Shown here one piece after another: positions 16,570-25,803 of a stretch of DNA of 64,000 bases. Each line of letters starts with the position of its first letter. Position 1 is the first letter of the stretch. The DNA lies in the NCBI RefSeq assembly GCF_000445105.1, contig NZ_ATDP01000098.1, positions 91,656-155,655 on the forward strand, given 5' to 3'. This DNA is from Sphingobium lactosutens DS20 (lineage in GTDB: Bacteria; Pseudomonadota; Alphaproteobacteria; Sphingomonadales; Sphingomonadaceae). Under the pieces are notes generated by a model. The model was not told the DNA's origin. It did not search any database and saw nothing but the letters and a program-made list of their open reading frames with translations. The translations under genes and the position numbers were made by a program.

Positions 16570-17889
16570 ATGATCGCGCGGCTGCGCGCGCTCTGGCAGG
16601 GGACGCGGGCCAGCTATTGGTTCTACCCCGCGCTGTTCACCACCAACGCCGCGCTGCTGGCGATCCTGACGGTCTGGCTCGATCGCCATGGCGCGGCGCA
16701 ATGGCTGACAAGCCATGACTGGGTGGATGAAGCCCGGCCAGAGGGCGCGCGCAATGTCCTGAACGTCATATCCGGGTCGATGATCGGCGTCGCATCGACC
16801 GTCTTTTCGATCACCATCGCCGCGGTCGTTTACGCATCGGGCAGCTATGGCCCGCGATTGCTGTCCAATTTCATGGAGGATCGCGGCAACCAGCTGTCGC
16901 TGGCGACCTTCATCGCCACCTTCGTCTATTCGGTGCTGGTGCTGCGCGTGGTGCGCGACGCCTATGAAACGGCGGGCGACCCCGGCTTCGTGCCGCAATT
17001 GTCGCTGCTGATCGCCACGGGCCTGATGGCGGCGTCGATCGTCGTGCTGGTCTATTTCCTCAATCATGTGCCGGCCTCCATCCGCATCAACGCAGTGCTG
17101 GAAGGGATTGGCGAGCGGCTGCTCCGCAGCGTGCGGGATCGCTTCCCCAGACATTGCGACGCCGAGCAGCAGGACCAGCCGCCACAGGGGACGCCAGTGG
17201 CGGCGACCGGCACGGGCTATATCCAGATCATCGATTTCGCCGGGCTAGACCGGATCGCGCGGGACATAGAATGCCGGATCGAGTTGCGACTGCGGCCGGG
17301 CGATTTCGTCCATCCCGACGTGGTGTTGCTGGCGGTCGTCGGCGCGGAGCCGGATGATGCGATGGCCGACCGGCTGCGCGACTGTTTTTCATTGGGCGCG
17401 ATGCGATCGCCCTCGCAGGATATAGAATTCCTGATCGACGAGCTGGTGGAGATTGCGCTGCGGGCGCTGTCGCCGGGCATCAACGATCCCTTCACCGCCG
17501 TTACCGCGCTGCACTGGCTGGGCGCGGCGACCGCGCAGATTGGCGCGCGGGACCTGCGCGGCGGGCCGGATCGGGGCGATTATGACTGGAACCGGATCGT
17601 GCCGATGAACGACGATTTCGATCATTTCGTGCGGCGCGGCTTTGGCGGCATCCGTGCGGCGGCGGCGACCAGCCCGATCGCGGCGATGCAGTTCCTCGAT
17701 TGCCTGCTGGGCGTGGGATCGACGCTGAGCCTGACCGGCCGGCGGGCGCGGCTGCGCGAGGAAGGCGCGCTGCTGATGGCGCAGGCGCGGCTGGACCTGG
17801 CCGGGCCATCGCTCGATGAACTGGAGGCGCGCTATTGCGATTTCCTGGCAGCCATGAAAGACGGCACCCATGAACGGCTTTCTTCCTGA
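16570..17889 (+). CDS. DUF2254 predicted membrane protein
   Basis: Protein of 439 residues. Four hydrophobic helices lie in the first 160 residues, with the family sequence V-I-S-G-S-M-I-G-V-A-S-T-V-F-S-I-T-I-A-A-V-V-Y around residues 65-90. A large cytoplasmic domain follows, with E-F-L-I-D-E-L-V-E-I-A-L-R-A-L-S-P-G-I-N-D-P-F-T-A near 300. The SPGINDPFTA block is a DUF2254 hallmark. The molecular function is unknown. It sits between nadA and nadC and overlaps nadC by 20 bases, so it is translated as part of the NAD operon. Confidence 0.85.
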   Translation: MIARLRALWQGTRASYWFYPALFTTNAALLAILTVWLDRHGAAQWLTSHDWVDEARPEGARNVLNVISGSMIGVASTVFSITIAAVVYASGSYGPRLLSNFMEDRGNQLSLATFIATFVYSVLVLRVVRDAYETAGDPGFVPQLSLLIATGLMAASIVVLVYFLNHVPASIRINAVLEGIGERLLRSVRDRFPRHCDAEQQDQPPQGTPVAATGTGYIQIIDFAGLDRIARDIECRIELRLRPGDFVHPDVVLLAVVGAEPDDAMADRLRDCFSLGAMRSPSQDIEFLIDELVEIALRALSPGINDPFTAVTALHWLGAATAQIGARDLRGGPDRGDYDWNRIVPMNDDFDHFVRRGFGGIRAAAATSPIAAMQFLDCLLGVGSTLSLTGRRARLREEGALLMAQARLDLAGPSLDELEARYCDFLAAMKDGTHERLSS

Positions 17890-18736
17890 CGCATTTTCGC
17901 TTCCCGGCTTCGACCTTGACGCCTTTGTCGCCGCCACCCTGGCCGAAGACCTTGGCCCCGATGGCCGGGACGTCACCAGCGAGGCGGTAATCCCGGCCGA
18001 CGCGATGTTCGACGGCGTGATGGACAGCCGCGACGCGGTGACGCTGGCGGGCCTGCCGATCGCTGTCGCTTTTTTCCGTGCGCTTGATCCGCAGGTCGAC
18101 ATCGAAATGCTGCACCGGGATGGCGATCAGGTGGCGGCGGGCACCGACCTGATGCGAATCCGGGGCAAGGCGCGCGCGATGCTGACGGCGGAGCGATCGG
18201 CGCTGAACACCGTCCAGCATCTGACCGGGATCGCGACGATGACGCGCGCCTATGTCGATGCGATCATGGGCACGGGCGCGACCCTGCTCGACACGCGCAA
18301 GACGATTCCGGGCCTGCGTTGCCTTGAGAAATATGCGACGCGCATGGGCGGCGCGACCAATCACCGCATGGGCCTGTGGGACGCGGCGATGATCAAGGAC
18401 AATCATGTCGCGGTCGCGGGGACGGTCGAGGAAGCGGTGCGCCGCGCGGTGGCTGCCGGGGTCGAGCGCATCATCGTCGAGGTCGACCGGGTGGACCAGA
18501 TCGAACCGGCGCTGAGCGCAGGTGCGACCCATTTGCTGCTCGACAATATGGCCGCGCCCGTGCTGCGGGGAGCGGTGACGTTGGTGGGCGGACGGGTGCC
18601 GACCGAAGCGTCAGGCGGCGTGACGCTGGACACGATCCGCGCCAAGGCGGAGACCGGCGTCACCTATATCAGCGTCGGGCGGCTGACCCAGTCGGCGCCG
18701 GCGGCCGACATCGGACTGGATTTCGACTATGCCTAG
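17870..18736 (+). CDS. nadC: Nicotinate-nucleotide pyrophosphorylase (carboxylating)
   Basis: Protein of 288 residues that converts quinolinate and PRPP to nicotinate mononucleotide, carbon dioxide and pyrophosphate. Family motifs are L-A-E-D-L-G-P-D-G-R-D-V-T at the N-terminus, then S-A-L-N-T-V-Q-H-L-T-G-I-A-T. The active-site stretches L-D-T-R-K-T-I-P-G-L-R and A-M-I-K-D-N-H-V follow, and the barrel ends in G-V-T-Y-I-S-V-G-R-L-T. Length is standard. It is preceded by DUF2254 (20-base overlap) and followed by RNase T2 (8-base overlap), so the three genes are tightly coupled. Confidence 0.96.
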   Translation: MNGFLPDAFSLPGFDLDAFVAATLAEDLGPDGRDVTSEAVIPADAMFDGVMDSRDAVTLAGLPIAVAFFRALDPQVDIEMLHRDGDQVAAGTDLMRIRGKARAMLTAERSALNTVQHLTGIATMTRAYVDAIMGTGATLLDTRKTIPGLRCLEKYATRMGGATNHRMGLWDAAMIKDNHVAVAGTVEEAVRRAVAAGVERIIVEVDRVDQIEPALSAGATHLLLDNMAAPVLRGAVTLVGGRVPTEASGGVTLDTIRAKAETGVTYISVGRLTQSAPAADIGLDFDYA

Positions 18737-19556
18737 GCTGATCCTTGCCCTGCTGCTCATACTCGCGCCATCGGCGGCGCTGGCCCAGTCGGCGCAATGC
18801 CGGATGCCCGCCACCCTGCCCCGGCCCACGGCCGAAGGGCCGACCGCCAAGGAACCCAAGCGCGTGCTGCCGATCGGCAGCTACACGCTGGCGATCAGCT
18901 GGACGCCGCAATATTGTTCGACCGCGCGGGATCGCGGCAGCCTGCAATGCGGCGGGCGCAACGGCACGTTCGGCTTCACCCTGCATGGCCTGTGGCCCGA
19001 TGGCGTCGGCAAGCAATGGCCGCAATATTGCCGACCGGCCGACCTGGTGCCGCGCGACGTGGTGCGGGACAATTTGTGCGCCACCCCGTCGGTGCAGCTG
19101 ATCCAGCATGAATGGGCCAAGCATGGCACCTGCATGACGACCAGGCCGGAGCTGTATTTCGACCTGTCGCGCGCTTTCTACCAATCGCTGCGCTATCCCG
19201 ACATGGGGGCGCTGGCGCGGCGCAAGACATTGACGGTGGCGCAGTTCGCCGCCGCCTTCGCCGCCGCGAACAAGCGGTTGGAGCCCGATATGCTGCGCGT
19301 GACCACGGTGCGTGGCAATTGGCTGAGCGAAGTGTGGATCTGCATGGACCGGGCAATGGAATATACGCGCTGCCCCGCGCATCAGGGCGGTGCGCCCGGA
19401 CCCAGCTATTTGCGGATCGAGCCGGGGCCGAGCATCCCTGTCGCGCGTCCGGCGCGGCGCGGTGAACCCGGCCCTGCCCCCGCGCGCAAGCCCGGCCTGA
19501 TCCTGGACCTCGACCCCAAGGTCCAGCCACTTGCCAAGGATGGCGAGGCGGACTGA
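18729..19556 (+). CDS. RNase T2 family ribonuclease, exported
   Basis: Protein of 275 residues with a signal peptide (L-I-L-A-L-L-L-I-L-A-P-S-A-A-L-A-Q). Both RNase T2 catalytic segments are present: CAS1 as F-T-L-H-G-L-W-P-D-G and CAS2 as H-E-W-A-K-H-G-T-C. Together they supply the two catalytic histidines, glutamate and lysine. Cysteines are arranged for disulfides, as expected of a periplasmic enzyme. A Pro/Arg-rich C-terminal extension of about 60 residues exceeds the usual domain. It overlaps the end of nadC by 8 bases and probably recycles periplasmic RNA; the link to NAD synthesis is only positional. Confidence 0.9.
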   Translation: MPRLILALLLILAPSAALAQSAQCRMPATLPRPTAEGPTAKEPKRVLPIGSYTLAISWTPQYCSTARDRGSLQCGGRNGTFGFTLHGLWPDGVGKQWPQYCRPADLVPRDVVRDNLCATPSVQLIQHEWAKHGTCMTTRPELYFDLSRAFYQSLRYPDMGALARRKTLTVAQFAAAFAAANKRLEPDMLRVTTVRGNWLSEVWICMDRAMEYTRCPAHQGGAPGPSYLRIEPGPSIPVARPARRGEPGPAPARKPGLILDLDPKVQPLAKDGEAD

Positions 19557-19982
19557 TTACTGGTCGATCACCGCCGTCGCGGGATGATGGCGGTCCAGAT
19601 GCTTACGGATGATGCGCAGATTCTTGGTGTTCGATTTGTAGAGAAAGTCGAAGATATCGCCGGCGAACGGGATCGCGCCGATCAGGGTATCGACGCCCAC
19701 ATTAGCGGCCATGCGCGTCAGATGCCATTTCGACATGCCAAGGTTGCGCGCTTCCCAGACGATCCATGCCCCCATCGCCGCGGTGGCGATGTCGCCCACC
19801 ACGGGAACCAAGCCGACCAGACTGTCCAGCCCGACGCGGCGGTTGGTGCCGGGGATGACGAACAGCCCCTCCAGCATCGCCTCCATCGCCTCGATCCGGC
19901 GGCGCACCGATGCGGGGTCGCGGCCAAAGCCCGGCATGTCCCGCACGATATGGTCGAACTGGTCCTGCGATAACGCCATCAA
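19557..19982 (-). CDS. DUF4112 membrane protein
   Basis: Protein of 141 residues. The N-terminal helical part contains R-I-E-A-M-E-A-M-L-E-G-L-F-V-I-P-G-T-N-R-R-V-G-L-D. After it come G-L-V-P-V-V-G-D-I-A-T-A-A-M-G and a second glycine-rich hydrophobic stretch V-D-T-L-I-G-A-I-P-F-A-G-D-I-F-D-F, the DUF4112 hallmark. The closing K-S-N-T-K-N-L-R-I-I-R-K-H-L is typical. Function is unknown. Its stop abuts the RNase T2 stop with no bases between. Confidence 0.85.
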   Translation of the reverse strand: MMALSQDQFDHIVRDMPGFGRDPASVRRRIEAMEAMLEGLFVIPGTNRRVGLDSLVGLVPVVGDIATAAMGAWIVWEARNLGMSKWHLTRMAANVGVDTLIGAIPFAGDIFDFLYKSNTKNLRIIRKHLDRHHPATAVIDQ

Positions 19983-20000
19983 TCGTCTCCTCCACCTCCC

Positions 20001-21494
20001 CTAATTGGGGGAGGCAAGGAGGTGGTTCAATGGGTGGCGCGCGCGCTGGGAGGGCATGAAGCCGCCAAGGCGGCGCGAGACGAGCGACCAGCGCACCGGC
20101 GCGCCCAGCGCAATATAGCCATTATGCCCCTGCATCAGCGCTTCGGCTTCGGCGATCCGGGCCACCCGTTCTTCCGCCGTGCTGGCAAGGCTGGCCGCCT
20201 GCAAGGCAGCATCGGCGGCGGCGCTGCAATGCACCTTGCGCGCGCAACCGACGCGGCCAAGATACCAGAGCGCGCTGTCATAAGGGGCGACTTCGTCGAT
20301 GAGGCGCAGGTCGGCCGAGGCGGTCATGGCGACCCGATCGACGGCAAGGCCGATCGCCCCCAGGTCCCGGCGGAGCATCCCGAACAGCAATGTGGCGCCA
20401 GGGCCTTCGGGCAAGGCGATGCGCAGCGCGGGGACATCGTCATGATCGGCGCGCCAGCGCGTGATCGTCGCGCTGGCGCGGGCGCGGCGTTCATCCATCG
20501 ACTGACTGGCCCAGACGGGCGCAGTCGGGGCGCGGCCGAGGTCCAGGTCCGACGGAACGATGCGATCGGTCGTGGTCCAGCCGCCAAGCGGGAAGAGAGT
20601 GGGCAGGACGCTCCGGTCGATCGCCATGTTGATCGCGGCGCGCACATTGTCATCGTCCAGCATCGCGCCGGTGCCGACCACCGCCAGGCCCAGCAGGCCC
20701 TGCACCGGGTCAATCTGCACGGCGTCGCGGTCGATGCCGGCGGGGATGAGCAGCGGCACATCCGCGAACCGCCCGCCCAGCATGAGTTCCGAGCGCCCTT
20801 CGCGAAAGCGGACGATGCCCAGCGCCGCCCGCTCCGCGCGCAATATGCGCAGGCGGGAAGGCGGAACCGGCTCCTCCTCCGCATCGTCGTCGCCCGTCGA
20901 GCGATCCACCGGCGTCAGCATCAGCGCGCCGCCCTGCCGCCGCGCGCGATAAGGCCCGGTGCCGCCATCGCGCGACAGGACTCCCATCTGCGGCTGCGCC
21001 AGCATCTGGAGCATATAGGGGCGCGCGGCGGCCATGCGGATTTCAATGACCTCTCCCGTCATCGGCACGACCGCCTGCACCGCATCGAGCGGGCCATCGG
21101 GGTCAAGCTGGCGCAGGCTGGTGATGCGCGCCATCAAAAGGCGGGCGACGGCGGTGGCGGTGACGCGCGAGCCGTCGGCCCAGAAAGCGCGGCGCAGGCG
21201 AAAAATATAGCTGCGTCCGTCGTCCTCGACGATCCAGCGCTGGGCCAGCCCCGGCACGATATCGCCGCGCGCATCGAATGCGACAAGCCCCTGCGCCGTG
21301 CTTTCCAGCAGCAGCTTGGCCGCCGGATCGGGCAATTGCTGCAGCGGTTTTTTGAAATCGTCCCGGTCGCCGACGACGCTGACCACGATCAGCCCGCCAT
21401 CTTCCTTCGAACAGCCCGACAGCGCGAGCAGCATCGCGCCGAGCGACGGCAGGGCGTGGCGCAGGGCGCGGGGGAGGGAAAGGGCGATGCGCAT
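20001..21494 (-). CDS. ABC-type peptide/oligo-substrate-binding lipoprotein, orphan
   Basis: About 497 residues. A lipoprotein signal peptide with lipobox L-S-G-C near residue 28 is followed by a family-5 (DppA/OppA-like) solute-binding domain. Diagnostic segments are L-L-L-E-S-T-A-Q-G-L-V-A-F-D, G-L-A-Q-R-W-I-V-E-D-D-G-R-S-Y-I-F-R-L-R and W-A-D-G-S-R-V-T-A near the N-lobe. The segment A-I-N-M-A-I-D-R-S-V-L follows in the middle. Such proteins normally deliver peptides, nickel or opines to a permease, but no permease or ATPase genes are adjacent. It therefore works with remote components or has another role. The ATG at 21,494 starts the signal peptide. Confidence 0.82.
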   Translation of the reverse strand: MRIALSLPRALRHALPSLGAMLLALSGCSKEDGGLIVVSVVGDRDDFKKPLQQLPDPAAKLLLESTAQGLVAFDARGDIVPGLAQRWIVEDDGRSYIFRLRRAFWADGSRVTATAVARLLMARITSLRQLDPDGPLDAVQAVVPMTGEVIEIRMAAARPYMLQMLAQPQMGVLSRDGGTGPYRARRQGGALMLTPVDRSTGDDDAEEEPVPPSRLRILRAERAALGIVRFREGRSELMLGGRFADVPLLIPAGIDRDAVQIDPVQGLLGLAVVGTGAMLDDDNVRAAINMAIDRSVLPTLFPLGGWTTTDRIVPSDLDLGRAPTAPVWASQSMDERRARASATITRWRADHDDVPALRIALPEGPGATLLFGMLRRDLGAIGLAVDRVAMTASADLRLIDEVAPYDSALWYLGRVGCARKVHCSAAADAALQAASLASTAEERVARIAEAEALMQGHNGYIALGAPVRWSLVSRRLGGFMPSQRARHPLNHLLASPN

Positions 21495-21633
21495 CGGACG
21501 GCAGGAGTAGCGAATGGACGCGCAATCACCAACCCTGGTTCCGCCTGAACCATTGTCATAATTTAGCAACATGAAAGACCCGCAGATGCAATAAATAGTT
21601 CATATTGGCACCGCCCAGAGAAAGGGCGTTTCC

Positions 21634-23040
21634 ATGCCAGCTATGAAATCCATGACCGCCATCGCGCTGATCCTGACGATGGCGCAGGCCCCAGCCGCCG
21701 CGCAGGCGATCAGCCAGCAGGAGGCCGCGGCCATGCGAGCCGAGATTGCGGCCCTGAAAGCCCAGATCGACCGGCTGGAAGCCCGCATCGGGGGGAGCGA
21801 AACCGTTGCGGCGGCAGCACCGGTACAAGCTGACGCACCCGCCCCCGCAAAGCTCGCGGCCGCCGCCCCCTCTGCTCCGCCTGCCGAATCGCCCACGTCC
21901 GTTCGCTGGAAGGGCGGCCCGGTCTTTTCGCAGGGGGAACTGACCTTTCACCCCAAAGGCCGCATTCAATATGATGCCGGCCTGCTGATGACGCCGGACA
22001 GCGTCGCCGACCGGGCGCGTGGCTATTCCAACGAACTGCGTCGGTTGCGGCTGGGCGGTGAAGGCAAAATCGGCGGCGGTTTTGGCTATAAGCTGGAACT
22101 GGAACTGTCCGACAACAGCGTCGACCTGGTCGATACCTTCATCACCTATGAAAAGGGCCCGTGGCTGGTGACGTTGGGCAATCACAACGCATTCCAGTCG
22201 CTGGACGAGCTGATCAGCGATACCGGCGGCGCGGTGATGGAGCGCGCGGCCTTTACCGACGCCTTCAATTTCGAGCGGCGGCTGGGCCTTTCCGTGCAAT
22301 ATCGCAAGGGCATAGTGCTGGCGCAGGCCGGCGTCTTTTCCGACAGCGCCGATTCGCTGACCAATGATGCGGACGGCGCCGACGGCGGGGACGAGAATAA
22401 CAGCTATGCGCTGGACGGGCGCATCGTGCTGGCGCCCAAATGGGGCGACACGCAATTGCATGTCGCGGCGTCCGGGCATTGGCGCGATTTTCAGCGGCTT
22501 TCGTCGGTCGGCCAGCGTTATCGCCAGCGCGCCTATCTTCATTCCGCCAACAGCCGATTCCTGGCGACGCCGCAGATCGTCGGCGACAGCGAAAGCCATT
22601 ATGGGCTGGAATTTGCGGGCGAACGCGGCCCCTTCTGGTGGGCAAGCGAAGCGCATTGGTTGCGGGTGTCGCGCCCCGGCGTCGCCGATCCCGTCTTCTT
22701 CGGCGGCTATGGCGAAGTGGGCTATGTGCTGACGGGTGAAAAGCGCGGGTACAAGAACGGCATTTTCGGCACGGTGACGCCTGACAGCCCGGTCGGCAGC
22801 GGCGGATGGGGCGCGTTGCAGACGACGTTGCGCTATGACTATCTGGATTTGAACGACAAGGGGATCGTGGGCGGCACGCAGAAGGCGGTGATCGCCGCGC
22901 TGGTTTGGACGCCGGTCGAATTTTTGCGCTTCAACGTCAATTATGCGCATCTGCGCTACGGCGACGCGGCAATCCTGGCCGGGAATGACCGGGATTACAG
23001 CGTCGATGTCATTGGCTGGCGCGCCGAACTGGATTTCTGA
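21634..23040 (+). CDS. OprO/OprP-family porin
   Basis: Protein of 468 residues. The signal peptide ends A-A-A-Q-A, and a short coiled coil follows (E-A-A-A-M-R-A-E-I-A-A-L-K-A-Q-I-D-R-L), as in phosphate-selective porins that trimerise. After a Pro/Ala linker, a long series of amphipathic beta strands begins F-H-P-K-G-R-I-Q-Y-D-A-G-L-L and E-L-R-R-L-R-L-G-G-E-G-K-I. The protein ends in an aromatic residue (D-F), as outer-membrane barrels do. OprP homologues take up phosphate or polyphosphate, but sphingomonad members vary and selectivity is not certain. It is divergent from the orphan binding protein. Confidence 0.86.
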   Translation: MPAMKSMTAIALILTMAQAPAAAQAISQQEAAAMRAEIAALKAQIDRLEARIGGSETVAAAAPVQADAPAPAKLAAAAPSAPPAESPTSVRWKGGPVFSQGELTFHPKGRIQYDAGLLMTPDSVADRARGYSNELRRLRLGGEGKIGGGFGYKLELELSDNSVDLVDTFITYEKGPWLVTLGNHNAFQSLDELISDTGGAVMERAAFTDAFNFERRLGLSVQYRKGIVLAQAGVFSDSADSLTNDADGADGGDENNSYALDGRIVLAPKWGDTQLHVAASGHWRDFQRLSSVGQRYRQRAYLHSANSRFLATPQIVGDSESHYGLEFAGERGPFWWASEAHWLRVSRPGVADPVFFGGYGEVGYVLTGEKRGYKNGIFGTVTPDSPVGSGGWGALQTTLRYDYLDLNDKGIVGGTQKAVIAALVWTPVEFLRFNVNYAHLRYGDAAILAGNDRDYSVDVIGWRAELDF

Positions 23041-23083
23041 CCGGCATGCGGGCGATGCGCGATCGCGCACCGCCCCAAGTCGC

Positions 23084-25684
23084 TCAGTCGAGATTGGGTC
23101 GCAGATAGCGTTCAGCAGTCTCCAAATCGATGCCCCGGCGCGCGGCATAATCCTCCATCTGATCGCGCCCGACGCGGGCGACGCCGAAATATTCGGCTTG
23201 CGCATGACCGAAATAAAAGCCGCTCACCGCCGCCGTCGGCAGCATGGCGAAGCTTTCGGTCAGCGAAACCCCGGTGGCGTGATGCGCGTCGAGCATGTCG
23301 AACAGCAGGGGTTTCAGGCTATGTTCCGGGCAGGCGGGATAGCCCGGCGCGGGACGAATGCCGCGATATTGCTCCTTGATGAGCGCTTCGTTCGTCAACT
23401 GCTCGCCCTCGGCATAGCCCCACAGTGCGGTGCGGACATAATGGTGCAGCCGCTCGGCAAAGGCTTCGGCGAGGCGGTCGGCCAGCGCTTTCAAAAGAAT
23501 GTCCGAATAGTCGTCGATCGACGCCTTGAAGCGAGCGAGATGCGGTTCGATGCCGTGGATCGACACGGCAAAGCCACCCATCCAGTCGCCATGAGGACTG
23601 ATGAAGTCGGCCAGGCACATGTTCGCCCGCCCTTCCCGCTTGGCGATCTGTTGCCGCAGCATGGGCAGGCGGACGTGGCGTTCATCCTCGACATGGACGA
23701 TGATGTCGTCGCCCACCCGGCGGCAGGGCCACAGGCCGCAAACGCCGCGCGCGGTCAGCCATTTGTCGTTGACGATTTTGTCGAGCATCTTCTGCGCGTC
23801 GGCAAACAGGCTGCGCGCGCTTTCGCCGACGATGTCATCGTCCAGGATGGCAGGATAGTTGCCGGCCAGTTCCCAGGCACGGAAGAAGGGGGTCCAGTCG
23901 ATATATTGGACCAGGTCCTTCAAATCCCAGTCGGGGAAGCGGTGCACGCCGGGCAGGCGCGGGCGCGGCGCCTTGAGCGCCTCGTCCATCTCGAAGCCAT
24001 TGGCGCGGGCATCCTCGATCGAAAGAAGCTGGCTTTGCCCCTTCCCCTCTCGCGCCTTGCGGACATGATCATAATCGGCCTTCGTCTTCTGCACGAAATC
24101 CGTCTTCTGCGTTTCCGAAACCAGCGCCGTCGCCACGCCCACCGCGCGGCTGGCGTCGAGCACATGGACGACCGGACCGGTGAAGGCCGGGTCGATGCGC
24201 AGCGCGGTATGGACCTTCGACGTGGTCGCGCCGCCGATCAGCAGCGGCATGGTCATGTTGGCGCGCTGCATTTCCGCCGCGACCGTCACCATTTCGTCCA
24301 GGCTGGGGGTGATGAGGCCGGACAGGCCGATCATGTCGGCGTCATTCTCGTTCGCGGCCTTGATGATGTCCTGCCAGGGGACCATCACGCCCATGTCGAT
24401 GACCTCAAAGCCGTTGCACTGGAGCACGACGCCAACAATATTCTTGCCGATGTCATGGACGTCGCCCTTGACCGTGGCCATGACGATCTTGCCCTTGCCC
24501 TTGGCACCCGGCTCCTTTGCCGCCTCGATATAGGGCAGCAGATGCGCGACCGCCTTCTTCATGACGCGGGCGGATTTGACGACCTGGGGCAGGAACATCT
24601 TGCCTGCGCCGAACAGGTCGCCGACGACGTTCATACCGTCCATCAGCGGCCCTTCGATCACCTCGATGGGCTTGGCGGCGGCGAGCCGGGCTTCCTCCGT
24701 ATCCTCGACCACATACATGTCGATGCCCTTGACCAGCGCATGTTCGAGGCGTTTGGCGACCGGCCAGCCGCGCCATTCCTGGGCGGCTTTCTCCGAAGCG
24801 GCATCCTTGCCCTTGAAGCTTTCCGCCAGCGCGACGAGGCGGTCGCCCGCTTCCGGGTCGGAGTTCAGGAGGACGTCCTCGCACGCCTTGCGCAGCGCGG
24901 GATCGATCGCATCGTAGACGTCGAGCTGGCCGGCGTTGACGATCGCCATGTCGAGCCCGGCGGGAATGGCGTGATAGAGGAAGACGCTGTGCATCGCCCG
25001 TCGCACCGGCTCATTGCCACGGAAGGAGAAGGAGAAGTTGGAGAGGCCGCCCGAAATATGGACATGCGGGCAGCGCGCCTTGATCTCGCGGCAGGCTTCG
25101 ATGAAGTCGACGCCGTAATTATTATGCTCCTCGATCCCGGTCGCGACGGCGAAGATATTGGGGTCGAAGATGATGTCCTCGGGCGGGAAGCCGATGCTCA
25201 TGAGCAGCTTGTAGGCGCGCTCGCAAATTTCGACCTTGCGCTCTTTGGTGTCGGCCTGCCCGGTTTCATCGAAGGCCATGACGACGACGGCTGCGCCATA
25301 GGCCATGCAGAGGCGGGCGTGGTGGAGAAACGCATCCTCGCCTTCCTTCATGCTGATCGAGTTGACGACCGGCTTGCCCGACACGCATTTGAGGCCGGCC
25401 TCGATCACTTCCCATTTGGAAGAGTCGATCATGACGGGAACGCGGCTGATGTCCGGTTCCGACGTCATGAGCTTGAGGAAAGTCGTCATCGCCTCGACCG
25501 CGTCGAGCAGGCCTTCATCCATGTTCACGTCGACGATCTGCGCGCCATTCTCCACCTGCTCGCGCGCGATGTCGATGGCGGCGGCATAATCGCCCGCCAT
25601 GATCAGCTTCTTAAATTTGGCGGAGCCGGTGACGTTGGTGCGCTCGCCGATGTTGACGAAAGTGGCGGTGGTCTGGGTGGTCAT
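23084..25684 (-). CDS. metH: Methionine synthase, folate/B12/reactivation part (split MetH)
   Basis: Protein of 866 residues corresponding to the C-terminal two-thirds of cobalamin-dependent methionine synthase. Order: a pterin-binding barrel opening [11 protein letters not shown], a helical cap, and the B12 domain with [16 protein letters not shown]-dependent reactivation domain follows, with the late [12 protein letters not shown] motif. The homocysteine-binding domain is absent here and is supplied by the upstream gene at 25,804-26,850. Together they transfer the methyl group from methyltetrahydrofolate to homocysteine. Separation into two polypeptides looks native: this frame has its own start and length, and a repeat lies between the genes. 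Confidence 0.95.
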   Translation of the reverse strand: MTTQTTATFVNIGERTNVTGSAKFKKLIMAGDYAAAIDIAREQVENGAQIVDVNMDEGLLDAVEAMTTFLKLMTSEPDISRVPVMIDSSKWEVIEAGLKCVSGKPVVNSISMKEGEDAFLHHARLCMAYGAAVVVMAFDETGQADTKERKVEICERAYKLLMSIGFPPEDIIFDPNIFAVATGIEEHNNYGVDFIEACREIKARCPHVHISGGLSNFSFSFRGNEPVRRAMHSVFLYHAIPAGLDMAIVNAGQLDVYDAIDPALRKACEDVLLNSDPEAGDRLVALAESFKGKDAASEKAAQEWRGWPVAKRLEHALVKGIDMYVVEDTEEARLAAAKPIEVIEGPLMDGMNVVGDLFGAGKMFLPQVVKSARVMKKAVAHLLPYIEAAKEPGAKGKGKIVMATVKGDVHDIGKNIVGVVLQCNGFEVIDMGVMVPWQDIIKAANENDADMIGLSGLITPSLDEMVTVAAEMQRANMTMPLLIGGATTSKVHTALRIDPAFTGPVVHVLDASRAVGVATALVSETQKTDFVQKTKADYDHVRKAREGKGQSQLLSIEDARANGFEMDEALKAPRPRLPGVHRFPDWDLKDLVQYIDWTPFFRAWELAGNYPAILDDDIVGESARSLFADAQKMLDKIVNDKWLTARGVCGLWPCRRVGDDIIVHVEDERHVRLPMLRQQIAKREGRANMCLADFISPHGDWMGGFAVSIHGIEPHLARFKASIDDYSDILLKALADRLAEAFAERLHHYVRTALWGYAEGEQLTNEALIKEQYRGIRPAPGYPACPEHSLKPLLFDMLDAHHATGVSLTESFAMLPTAAVSGFYFGHAQAEYFGVARVGRDQMEDYAARRGIDLETAERYLRPNLD

Positions 25685-25700
25685 ATCCCGATCTTCAATT

Positions 25701-25778
25701 CCGTTCGGGCTGAGCCTGTCGAAGCCCAGTCCTTTTTTTCAAGAAAGTGCAGCCCTTCGACAAGCTCAGGGCGAACGG
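25701..25778. repeat. REP-like palindromic element B (short form)
   Basis: A 78-base imperfect palindrome between the two metH halves. The arms are CCGTTCGGGCTGAGCCTGTC (from 25,701), continuing GAAG, and CTTCGACAAGCTCAGG followed by GCGAACGG (to 25,778). The 24-base arms differ at three positions. A loop containing a run of seven T lies between them. It shares its outer CCGTTCG/CGAACGG arms with elements at 9,795 and 26,877. Confidence 0.83.
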
Positions 25779-25803
25779 AGGAGAGATATCCCCTCCCCAT
25801 TTC

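Noticed and set aside
21553..21575. TTGTCAT upstream of the OprO/P-like porin as a Pho box
   Set aside because: Only the first half resembles the PhoB repeat; the second half, 11 bases on, matches poorly.
23056..23069. 14-base perfect palindrome TGCGCGATCGCGCA between the porin and metH
   Set aside because: Short, made of common GC-rich dinucleotides and without a T-run; it could arise by chance in this genome.
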